Origin: Hydractinia symbiolongicarpus
Lineage: Eukaryota; Cnidaria; Hydrozoa; Anthoathecata; Hydractiniidae
Direction: 5' to 3'
DNA length: 64,000 nucleotides
Assembly: GCF_029227915.1 (NCBI RefSeq)
Contig: NC_079887.1
Location: 18,661,650 to 18,725,649, forward strand
The notes under the pieces are model-generated. The model did no database searches. It was not told the origin of the DNA and saw only the letters and a list, made by a program, of their open reading frames with translations. Shown one piece after another: positions 55,360 to 64,000 of this stretch. How positions within the stretch are numbered: the stretch's first letter is position 1; each line of letters opens with the position of its first letter. The translations under genes and the position numbers were made by a program.

Positions 55360-55574
55360 CATGACCAGAAAACAATATCAGAAAGAGGTTATAGATTCTT
55401 TATGGGAGTCCGTGAGATTAGTATCATATACTACCCTACTAGCGCTGTTCTAAAAACGCATTTGGTGTTTCTCGACCAGGTGCGAAGATGGATCTAGAGG
55501 ACGGTGTTAAATTGGCAGGATATATGACAGGAGCGATCCTATTCGATGACTATGCCATTAAACAAGGCTGGTAA
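55360..55574 (+). pseudogene. Small Polinton membrane protein, frameshifted
   Basis: ATG 55360 leads into a Leu-Trp-Glu-Ser-Val-Arg-Leu-Val-Ser-Tyr stretch that meets a TAA near 55452. The C-terminal Lys-Met-Asp-Leu-Glu-Asp-Gly...Gly-Trp part continues in another frame to about 55574. Same family as 3875-4093 and 56963-57155. Confidence 0.55.
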
Positions 55575-55643
55575 AAGCGTTCCATGATGCCTCTAAAATA
55601 AAAAGTTCAAGGTTTTGTTGTTTGTCCATGGCATACAACAAAC

Positions 55644-56242
55644 ATGAATGTTGTTAAAGAATCCCACACAGCAATCTTCGCCGGCCCCACAAGCTGTGGC
55701 AAAAACACAAAGAGTTCTCTTACAGGGGTCACTTTCATAATATCGTTATATTCTGCCCTACTCTCCGATGGAATAGGACTTACTTGGAGAGATCCTCGCT
55801 GTGGCTCGATCCTTACGTGTTCCTAATTAACCCGAAGGGCCAGTTATTTGAATGGATCGAGAAACTATCGTCTCTGCTGGCAGGCGAAGAAAGCTTATAC
55901 ATCGTCAACGATATGATAGCCGATGAAAATCTCGATAAGCGACGACAGCCATTGCTCGAATTAGCTATTAGCGGGAGGCACAGGAAGCATTCGTTATGGC
56001 TCCTTACTCAGAGTTATACCGCTTTGCCTAAAAATTTGAGACGACAAAAGAAGCAGCTGTTTATGTGTTACCCTAGTGGGCGCTCCGATATGAAATTAAT
56101 TGATGAAGAGACTAACCTTATCGATGATTGGGAAGCTATTAAGGCTCAACTCAAAAAGTCTAAGCACGCGTGCTTGTATATTAGGTTGGAACATCCTTGG
56201 ACTTGGTGTATATTAAAAAAATGTCATATATCAGAACATTAG
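55644..56242 (+). pseudogene. Polinton DNA-packaging ATPase, frameshifted
   Basis: ATG 55644 leads into Walker A (Gly-Pro-Thr-Ser-Cys-Gly-Lys-Asn, residues 15-22). The linker to Walker B is disrupted (55700-55784); the rest is open in a different frame (55784-56242) with Leu-Tyr-Ile-Val-Asn-Asp at the Walker B position, where the copy at 2270-2596 has Ile-Asp-Asp. A Thr to Asn change in Walker A and an Asp to Asn change in Walker B are both expected to hurt ATP hydrolysis. The C-terminal half missing from the first Polinton is present here. Confidence 0.75.
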
Positions 56243-56379
56243 AAAGGCAATTGGAAAATTGTTATAAAGAGATGGACAGAATACCCTATCTTGAATCTCA
56301 ATTAGAGGCTCTTGATGAACAGCTAAGAGATACATTAGAAAGGGAAAGGAATACCAAGTATTTTTTCATATCTGCCTAA
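56221..56379 (+). CDS. Small coiled-coil protein
   Basis: 52 residues from ATG 56221, overlapping the last 22 bases of the ATPase. A heptad pattern of Leu/Ile/Met runs through most of it (Leu-Glu-Arg-Gln-Leu, Leu-Glu-Ser-Gln-Leu-Glu, Leu-Asp-Glu-Gln-Leu), so a coiled coil is likely. No family recognised. It may be an accessory virion or scaffold-type protein; this is inference. Confidence 0.4.
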   Translation: MSYIRTLERQLENCYKEMDRIPYLESQLEALDEQLRDTLERERNTKYFFISA

Positions 56380-56417
56380 TTATATGGACCCTGGTTAGAA
56401 CCATTATTTAAAATAAA

Positions 56418-56615
56418 ATGTCACTTACCTTATTACCTACCATTGAGATATTATTAAACAATCAAGGTCAACCCATGTTCAAGCGTGCTGATCTGGGAAG
56501 GTTCTTGGGAATTGCTGATATAAGAGCAACTTACAGAGAGGTAAAAACCACGTCTCGTCATGATATCACAAACCACGCGGCTAACGCATGGTCCAAGGAT
56601 GTGCAAGGGTATTAG
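56418..56615 (+). CDS. BRO/MSV199-like N-terminal domain, truncated
   Basis: 65 residues. Gln-Pro-Met-Phe-Lys-Arg-Ala-Asp-Leu-Gly-Arg-Phe-Leu-Gly-Ile (residues 19-33) is the conserved start of the MSV199/BRO-type DNA-binding domain shared by insect and giant viruses and phages. The second half lacks the family's later motifs and the frame ends near the point where the inverted block starts (about 56630), so the gene is probably cut by that rearrangement. Confidence 0.5.
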   Translation: MSLTLLPTIEILLNNQGQPMFKRADLGRFLGIADIRATYREVKTTSRHDITNHAANAWSKDVQGY

Positions 56616-56664
56616 ATTTTTGCATGCGCGGCAACATTTGATGTCCATTTTATTGTTTCCGATG

Positions 56665-56905
56665 ACTATTCCGAGACATATCGGTTACCCTTGGCTATAT
56701 TTTCGCTTGCCCAAATAGGTTGCGTATTGGTGTAGTGTAGTCTTTTCACCACCTCGGCAAGCGAAGGATCACCCCCATTTTCTCGATACTTTAGTGGGAT
56801 TTTATGATCACTATGCCACCCCCCATGGTTGTCCCATGTCATCCCCTAAGAAAACTGTACTTCGATATGGGTCATCAGTGTAGCCATATTGACTCGTTTT
56901 TGTCC
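56665..56905 (-). pseudogene. HNH endonuclease C-terminal remnant
   Basis: The minus strand carries the end of the HNH domain (His-Tyr-Thr-Asn-Thr-Gln-Pro-Ile-Trp, then Glu-Asn-Ile-Ala-Lys-Gly). It matches the order of 3160-3330 but keeps Trp where the first copy has a stop. Upstream only about 100 bp remain before the start-like region (56888-56905); the Cys/His repeats are deleted. Confidence 0.6.
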
Positions 56906-56962
56906 TTGGGACAATCACGAGTTTTTACGGGACATTTATTTTGAAGATATCAGGAGTTTCTT

Positions 56963-57155
56963 CTACCATCCCTGTTTTATCGCATATTCGTCGAATAGTA
57001 ACGCCGCACTCATATACCCGATTAGTTTAAAACCATCTTCCAAACCCATTTTAGACCCGGGCCTGGAAACCCCCAAGGCTTTTTTTTCCACCCATAGCGA
57101 TCAGAATTGTGTACGACACGAGCCTAACAGACTCCCATAAGGCATCGATTATCAT
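56963..57155 (-). pseudogene. Small Polinton membrane protein, +1 shift in an A-run
   Basis: ATG at 57155 and TAG at 56963. About 63 codons, matching 55360-55574 and 3875-4093, are broken only by one extra base in a run of eight T (57080-57087, plus strand). The rest of the family motif (Lys-Met-Gly-Leu-Glu-Asp-Gly...Gln-Gly-Trp) is intact. A homopolymer sequencing error is possible. Confidence 0.55.
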
Positions 57156-57237
57156 GGTTTCCTTCGGTCCCATGTTTTCATCATATTTGCTTGTTGCCAA
57201 TTAATAAGTGTTATTTTTTAGCAAAATTCATTGCATG

Positions 57238-57741
57238 CTAGGGATAGGCTGGATATTGCCCTGTATGTCTTGCCGTATGACCCACCACAAGCAATGGGGC
57301 TAAACACCTCCCAATGCTACAGTATACGAGGATCCCTAGATCGGTCATGGAGTCCCGAATAATATGATCTTCTTCGATATCCCTCTTTAACTCTTCAACG
57401 CTGTCAATATCCACAAAATTCCCTATCATGCTGGCATATAGATTTATAACATGTGTGGATAGGGCTTTTGCGGTCTTTTTCCCCTTCTCCTGGAGTTCCC
57501 GTTGTACATACTCGGTATGTACCTTATCGATAGTGTCCTCCGGTGCCTTATCAACAAAACCTTCTGTACATTTTTTAGGCAGGAAATGCCCTTTGCCTTT
57601 ACGAAGAGCCTCCTTGAAAATTTGGCGTTTATCGATGGGCTTCTCAATATTTTCATATTCTGCAGAGGCATTGTTAAAGACTAGTGCGATATCAGACATC
57701 CTTTTTATTAGTAGTCGATATCTAAAAAATATGTAGGCCAT
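57238..57741 (-). CDS. Polinton membrane protein (family M), intact copy
   Basis: 167 residues, open throughout. It matches 54363-54929 over most of its length (Leu-Pro-Lys-Lys-Cys-Thr-Glu-Gly; Ser-Met-Thr-Asp-Leu-Gly-Ile-Leu-Val-Tyr). Its N-terminal membrane helix is shortened to about ten residues because the duplication junction (57743) lies two bases beyond the apparent ATG. The start is therefore a product of the break, and the gene is truncated at the 5' end. Confidence 0.6.
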   Translation of the reverse strand: MAYIFFRYRLLIKRMSDIALVFNNASAEYENIEKPIDKRQIFKEALRKGKGHFLPKKCTEGFVDKAPEDTIDKVHTEYVQRELQEKGKKTAKALSTHVINLYASMIGNFVDIDSVEELKRDIEEDHIIRDSMTDLGILVYCSIGRCLAPLLVVGHTARHTGQYPAYP

Positions 57742-58110
57742 TATGGACTATTTAGAGGCTCCTCCATGCTGAGGAGGAGCGAATCAGCCCCCTCCCCTTC
57801 ACCATTAAGTCCCCGATGTTGTGTGACGAGTGTCCCTACCCAGAATTTTTCTTTATTTAATAGCAAACTATCAATTTGCCTGTTTGTCAAATTCTCTACA
57901 TTGTTCACAACATTATTTAATTGCTAATGTTTCCAGAAAAAACACAGTATTAGTAAAACAAATGTATTTCATTTAATGACTTCGTGATGTTAATATAAAG
58001 GGATATTTGGCGAAAAGGGGTGAGGATGCTGGGCAAGCAAAAATACACAAAACTCTCGTGCGCGTGTACCCAATTTATTAACACTCTCCGTGACACCTAT
58101 CCTAATCTCA

Positions 58111-58436
58111 TAAAGCATATTTGTTTTCAACAACAATTTTTTTCCTTCTCGCAATTTTTTTACAAAAGTTTATTCGTTGTTTTCTTTTCACTCTCTTTTT
58201 TACAACAGTTCATTCGTTGTTTCTAACTTTTTGTTGTTTCTTTTCTCTCTTTTTTATTACAACTTTTGTTGTTTCCTTTATCTCTCTTTTTTACAACTTT
58301 TTGTTTTTTCCTTTCTCTCTTTTTTTACAACTTCTCATTGTTTCATTTCTCTCTTTTTACAACTTCTTGTTGGTTCCTTTCTTTCTTTTTTACAACTTGT
58401 ATATACTTATTTCCTTTCTCTCTTTTTTAAAACTAC
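58111..58436 (+). repeat. Pyrimidine-rich minisatellite, copy 2
   Basis: Same seven units as 40690-41015 with no unit-number change seen, which supports a very recent duplication. Confidence 0.85.
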
Positions 58437-58866
58437 TCGTGTGAAATTGCCCTTATCTCATGAGTACGCACACACCACAAAACGAAGGCTGACCAAGGCA
58501 GCCCAGCATCCCCAAATTTCCCCAAATTTAAAGACCTACCACATAACATTGCTTGTGTTTACAATATAACAAGATAACAGTTTTCACAAATATCAATCAG
58601 GGCACAAATAGAACACTGTCCTAAAAATATGCACAACTTCCTTACAGGTACATTGTTAACAATGACACCCATAATGTCTGAACATAACTACGACAGCATC
58701 ATGGAAATGCTACACAATTGAATTGTGTCCCATAATTTAGTAACACCACTGAGGCATGCCAAACAGATTGGTCACCTCAAACCCACATTCTAGCAGTTAA
58801 AAAGAAGTAAATTTAAAAGCAAGCAAGATTAAATGTGAAATGTGCATTCCCTTATAGTATTGACTA

Positions 58867-59676
58867 CAGTACAGTCTGAATGTAATCTACCGCGGACGCG
58901 AAACTCGCATGAATAGTCACACAGAACAATAACATTGCGATAGCTTTTGTTTTTTTAAGAAAATAATTGCCTCGCTGATGAACAATGACCCCATGCGATC
59001 GATTGTTTAATCACAATAGGTTGCTAGATCAATTTTAGCAAGCTATTTTGCGCAAACACTTTTTAATTGCAGTAATTAAGCGTTTTTTTAGATCGCATTT
59101 TAAAAGTTTATAAATGAAAAGCGGTGATAGAAATGTTTTTTAGATTGCATTTTAAAAGTTTAAAAACGAAAAGCAGCCATAGAAATGTTTTTTTAGATTG
59201 CATTTTAAAAGTTTAAAAACGAAAAGCGGCGATAGAATTGTTTTTTTAGATCGCTTTTTAAAAGTTTAAAAACGAAAAGCGGCGATAGAAATGTTTTTTA
59301 GATTGCCTTTTAAAAGTTTAAAAACGAAAAGCGGCATTTAATAGTTGTGCACAATGCTTCTCCTATGTTTTGCTGGAATCTTTTTAAGTAATTAAATCAA
59401 CAATACATTTTCGTGCAATGTATTATAAAACTTCGCGAAATCTTCGCTAATACATAAGGGAATAGCTTATCAATACATTTACACAATGCATCTGCTATTA
59501 GAAGAAATATAATTGCTCCGATATTTCTTCGCTAGCACATTGTTTTTTAACACGCAAATATAAGCTCGCAAAACGCTCAAGGGATTTAATTATAACAAAA
59601 GACAAACGACTGCCGTCCTCCACGGCAAAGGTGTGATATTAGCGTGTACGCGGTAGATTACATTCAAACTGTACTG
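58867..59676. mobile_element. MITE X1, copy 2
   Basis: Second copy of 41446-42255 within the duplicated block, including the 52-bp satellite (59082-59337). Confidence 0.8.
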
Positions 59677-61442
59677 TAAACACCGCCTTTACCACCATGG
59701 ATGTTGCCAATAGAGGAAGCTTATCACGTATGTAATGCAAGCATGATCAAATGTGGAATATGCACACCCTTTCTTTTAGAGAAACCCTAAAGTAAAATTA
59801 ATGAAAATCGAAAGCTGGACCATACAAAAACTCCAACACACTATGTATCAAGCACCCAACCAAGTAATGTTGTTTCTTTCATTGTAAAAGAAACCCCTTG
59901 TAAAAGAAACCCCATATCCCACCAGGGATATGTGTAAAAGATAAAAAGAAGTTCTGAAAATAGAAGCCTGACCTTATTTATACCATTAATCACTCTAGGT
60001 CAAATGTATACTTAATCACTTTACATCGACATTTAGTTAAATCTAATTTTTAGTAATTGTGCTAAATATATGCAGATGCGGGAGAAAAACAAAATAGATA
60101 TTATTTTTATAAACTAGTGAACATAGCTGTAGAAAAAGAACCACCTGATAGAGCAGTTTTATGTGAAAAAATTCATATGCAGTTCTTTCCTTACAAAGAA
60201 GCCCCCTCTTGACATCATGGATGTACGCCTAATATAAATAGAATACCTAATAATCAGAAGCCTAACTATATTTATACCCCCAATCATTCTCCATTAAGGG
60301 CCCTGCCAATAAAAGTATTCCCAGATTTCCAAAATTTTGCACAAGTATATAGCCTGATTGAACAATTTTTGGGTATCATTCAAAAATGCAGCTATGTGAA
60401 ATGCTCATAAAATTGATCCTAAAGAATTCAATGTTAAAGTGAGGTATGATTGCCTAGGTAGAAATTTCCAATTGCCAATGAGAAGATTGTGTGTATCTAA
60501 AACTAGTAAATGGTTTAAAGCAACGCATAATTTTATTATAGGCATTTAATAAGGTTCCTTTGCGCCCAGGTTTAACTCTCCTTTGGTGTGCTTTGCCAAA
60601 GTACTATGGTTTCCACGGTAGTCGAACTACATTTGCCGCATTTCGCTGATTGTTGCTCGATTCCTTGTTTTCTGCCGTAAAACAGTCGACTGCGAAACAT
60701 AAGAATAATGATGTCAAGAAGAATCTCGCCGAAGTGTGGACTTTTGGACTCTTGTAAAACAAAAGAAGATGTGACGACAAAAAAATATCGCCGAACTCGT
60801 CGAAATCCACGGTAAAAGAAAGATTGCTATTAGGGGATGGGTGCGTAGGAATACTTTACTCTACCTATTGTTATTGCTCGCGGTAGCCGGTCAGTTTGAT
60901 AGGCGCGGATTCAACATGTCTAAAGGCTAAAGAATCGTTTTGTAGTGAGTTCGAGCAAGCAAAATGGAAGGTTTGAAAAATGACTGTGGAATAAAGTTGC
61001 GCAATGCTGCTAAGAAGAAACATTACTGGAAAACATTTATTCTCTGTGTCGCCTGTGATTGCAGAACAAAAGCAGGTGGAAGAAAAGCAGGCTTTGAGTT
61101 AACAAAATTCATAGCATTAACTTGATGAATACGTATTTAGGTACATCTGTTTACTTTTAATTCCATTGATCTTAGAGCTTTCTATTGCTGTGCTAGCAAG
61201 TGTGAACATGTTTATAGTTTCACTTTCAACAAATTGAAAAAGCTTTGTGTCAAATTCAAAAAAATCTTGTGATCAAATAGCCAGCCAGCTGGTCACTTTT
61301 GTAGCTGGAAAAGGTGTAATGTATAACAATTGTAGACTTCATAACAGCTTTGCATGTTTACTTTTGTAGAATTTTTCTTTATATAATAGCAAACTATCAA
61401 TTTGCCTGTTTGTTAAATTCTCTACATTGTTCACAACATTAA

Positions 61443-61826
61443 CTATATAATAAAACCAATATTTTGCACGGAGGCATCAGGACATTCATCAATAAAATGT
61501 TTCACAACTTTGCAAGATGGTATATTCTTTTTAATGTGGGATTTGTAATTCGAAAGGTGAGGCTTCCAAGCAACACCTTGCTTGCCACATAATTTACAAA
61601 AAGCAATGTATATATAACATTCTTTGAACTGCAACTGCTTTCTTGACGAATTTTAAATTTCCTGCCAGTTGCTTTTGATACTATAAAAGTGGTTTCAATT
61701 ACTTAATTCTTGCAGAAGTCACATTTTTGATTTTTACATTTCACATAACCATTGTGGTCTGATAAATCGGACTTGATATTGTAAGGATCAGCACGTAATA
61801 TTAAATCCCTTAAGTTATTCTAGTCT
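61443..61826 (-). pseudogene. GIY-YIG remnant, copy 2
   Basis: Duplicate of 44022-44405, with the same breaks. Confidence 0.5.
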
Positions 61827-61947
61827 TATTTCTAGTCTTATCCTTTGGGATTTCAGACTTTTACTAAATAATAATAATGAAATCTGTGGATAAAAAATTA
61901 TTAAACCCCATTTTTACTTAAAAAAACAGTATTTTAGGTGTACATAC

Positions 61948-62138
61948 CATATGCCAATCATTTCAGGATGATCATGCAATGGAATAGATTCTCCTTTTCG
62001 AATGATAAACATGCATATTGTCATATTGGACCCTTCATAAATACCAATATGTGATGCTGGGGCTTGGTAAAATGGTCTCCTGTTCAAATCATCTTTGGGA
62101 ACTTTTAAACAAACATCATATGGAGTCACAGACTTTAC
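61948..62138 (-). CDS. ADO: 2-aminoethanethiol dioxygenase-like exon (copy 2)
   Basis: Identical duplicate of 44527-44717, with the His-x-His iron ligands and both splice sites intact. If the duplication is real, the gene or part of it exists in two copies. If the assembly is at fault, this is the same exon read twice. Confidence 0.8.
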
Positions 62139-62165
62139 CTAAATAGAATATAAATAAAGACCATA

Positions 62166-64000
62166 CAGTACTGTAAAAAGGTATCTTAACATTGCGATCC
62201 TCTATCGTGCGCGACGCGAACGATACGCGATAACTTTTTGAGCATATTTTTGTCTCGGTAGAAGTGAATCATATCGCGTCTATCAGGATATCGCAATAGG
62301 CTCGATCTATCGCGTAGTATTACTCGATGACGTATTGCTTTATAATACTTATTTTAAATTAAATACTGAACTTCAAACAAGTTTCTTTTTTTCTATGATA
62401 ATTTAGGAATAATAATTCTTGTATAAATAAAGTTAAACAAAGTTGCCTGACTTTCAACGAAAGTAATAAAAAGTAAATTAAATATTTTTTTTCGCTGGGA
62501 TTATCTGGAGGCCTAAAACATTGTTAGTTTACAGACATTTTCATATAAGAATCATTCTTTTTTTTGTTAAATTGACATTTCAAGCCTTGAATAATTCTTA
62601 AGATTCTTAAAATGCGATCTAAAAAAGCTTTTCTATCGCCGTTCTTCGTTCTTAAGTTTTTAAAATGCAATCTATAAAAAAATTTCTATCACCGCTTTTC
62701 GTTCTTAAAATGTGATCTAAAAAAGCTTCTCTATCGCCGTTCTTCGTTCTTAAACTTTTAAAATGCGATCTAAAAAAGCTTTTCTATTGCTGTTCTTCGT
62801 TCTTAAACTTTTAAAATGCGATCTAAAAAAGCTTTTCTATTGCCGTTCTTCGTTCTTAAACTTTTAAAATGCGATCTAATTTTATTGCAAAAACGTCGCT
62901 TTTATGCAATCTTTTAACTGGAAAGAACTCCAAGCCTTCCGTGATAGGCTTTATTTAACCTTATTAATTTCTAAGAAAATTATGACGAAACTATACAAGC
63001 AATTCTTAGATTTGTGGATCTTACGATAAAAAGCAACTTTCAAAATTAGAATGTTCTTTTACAAAGAAGTATTTAATTTCTTTACTTTTTTTTAAAAAAA
63101 TAGAAGTTACGCTAGCTAAAATGTAATACTGCATGACTTCGTCGATCCATTTAGGAAACATAAAAAAAACAAGGTAGAATACGCTTGTCGTAACACCCTT
63201 CTCTGTTATTATTTTCAAATATATAATTTTAATGCTGCGAAAGACTTTAAATATTGTCAACTAAACTATATATAGTCTGTAAAAGGATTTTGCACTTAGA
63301 TTTTGATTTTCATATAAGACTGTGCAAAAAACATTAAAAATTATTTTTTCTGTTTTTTCTTTTATTTTAAGTGGGAGGAGAATGACTTGCTGTATAAATT
63401 TTGATACAGCGCAAGAATAATTCTTGCTGTATAACTTTCAAAACAGCACAAGAAATATTCTTGCTGCATCTATAAAAAACATGTTTTTGAACATGCAAGT
63501 ATTTTCATCTTTTCACCTTGAGAGCTAGTTATTTTAATAATTCAAAACAAGAGAAAAATTTTATCCCAAAAATTTTTAGTGAGACAAATTATTATTATTT
63601 TTCCCTTCGCAACAAAAAATATTTATTGCGTACGTGATGCAATAATACATAAAAAAAATGCTTGTCGTAACACCCTTCTCCGTTGTAGACACTGTATTGA
63701 AGAATTAAACTTATTATTTAATTCTAGCGCAAGCAATATTATTTAAACTTATTATTTAATTTTCATAAAGTAAAGTTTAGTTTTTTTTATAGCAAGACGC
63801 AGTGAGTTTATTTTGAAAGCGTGAATAATGCTTGTTAAACGAACTTCGTTAATAAAACGATTTTGTCATTTGTAAAAAATATTTAAATATAAAAACCTAA
63901 TAAGTCCAATAAGTATAAAGACCATAGATAATAGTCCAATTATCATAAACGAACTTCATATAAGCAAATTTTTTATACAAACTTCTTTGAAACGGTACAA
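62166..64000. mobile_element. DNA transposon X2, copy 2 (runs off window)
   Basis: Left 1.84 kb of the X2 element, including the inverted 52-bp satellite at 62606-62879; its right end lies beyond the window. Confidence 0.8.

Larger units (their letters stand above)
50150..57743. mobile_element. Polinton/Maverick 2 (polymerase-bearing)
   Basis: Plus-strand genes from 50464: polymerase (two main blocks), membrane protein, basic PGQV protein, small membrane protein, packaging ATPase, coiled-coil protein and BRO-like protein. From about 56630 to 57741 a block on minus repeats the HNH end, small membrane protein and the 54363 membrane protein. The two sets cannot both belong to one simple Polinton, so this is a composite of two insertions or an inverted rearrangement. 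No integrase, protease or major capsid gene. It ends at the duplication junction (57743). Confidence 0.8.
57744..64000. repeat. Duplicated block, copy 2
   Basis: Copy of 40323-46579. Contents at +17,421: hairpin 57758-57780, direct repeats 57842-57915 and 61368-61441, pyrimidine minisatellite 58111-58436, MITE X1 58867-59676, GIY-YIG remnant 61443-61826, dioxygenase exon 61948-62138, X2 from 62166. Confidence 0.95.

Noticed and set aside
1-64000. tRNA and rRNA genes
   Set aside because: No cloverleaf with a matching T-arm box and no rRNA core sequence were seen on reading; a covariance-model scan would be decisive.

Overview
This is a stretch of A+T-rich animal nuclear DNA made mostly of transposable elements, with a few intron-bearing host genes. 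The best-resolved host gene is a four-exon Yippee-like gene (6316-7569, minus). The mixture of Polinton/Maverick pieces, a Helentron with protease and endonuclease modules, Harbinger, pogo/Tigger and Mutator-like elements, and a Penelope-like GIY-YIG fragment resembles hydrozoan cnidarian genomes such as Hydra, Hydractinia or Clytia. The species assignment is inference; no ribosomal or mitochondrial marker is present.

Layout. 1-4100: a decayed Polinton piece (DUF4116, Cys-rich, membrane, capsid-like, packaging ATPase and HNH nuclease genes). 6316-8722: the Yippee-like gene and a broken CaRF/PHD gene beside it. 11387-15147: a Mutator-like element with terminal repeats built from sub-repeats. 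15230-15846: a Ty3/Gypsy fragment. 15847-16797: an internally deleted derivative of a foldback element between two copies of a 129-bp repeat. 17224-23175: a 5.95-kb foldback element, in which two near-identical arms of 2.8-3.0 kb face each other across a 162-bp spacer, each with a TACTAC-type minisatellite. 23911-24930: pogo-type remnant. 26914-28951: Harbinger element. 30390-36112: Helentron carrying protease, zinc-finger, Rep, Pif1 helicase and endonuclease pieces, with the Rep HUH motif missing. 38985-39428: C2H2 zinc-finger gene. 40323-46579 is repeated almost exactly at 57744-64000 (spacing 17,421 bp) and carries an exon of a thiol (2-aminoethanethiol) dioxygenase gene. 47304-48319: Harbinger-type MITE. 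49471-49842: pogo remnant. 50150-57743: a second Polinton with a B-family protein-primed polymerase.

Almost every transposon gene has stops, frameshifts or internal deletions, so this looks like a graveyard with some young structures: the foldback arms, the duplicated block and the Polinton polymerase are the best preserved. The items most worth following are the foldback element with its satellite arms, the 52-bp satellite shared by three elements with unrelated ends, and the 17.4-kb duplication that starts or ends inside a Polinton.
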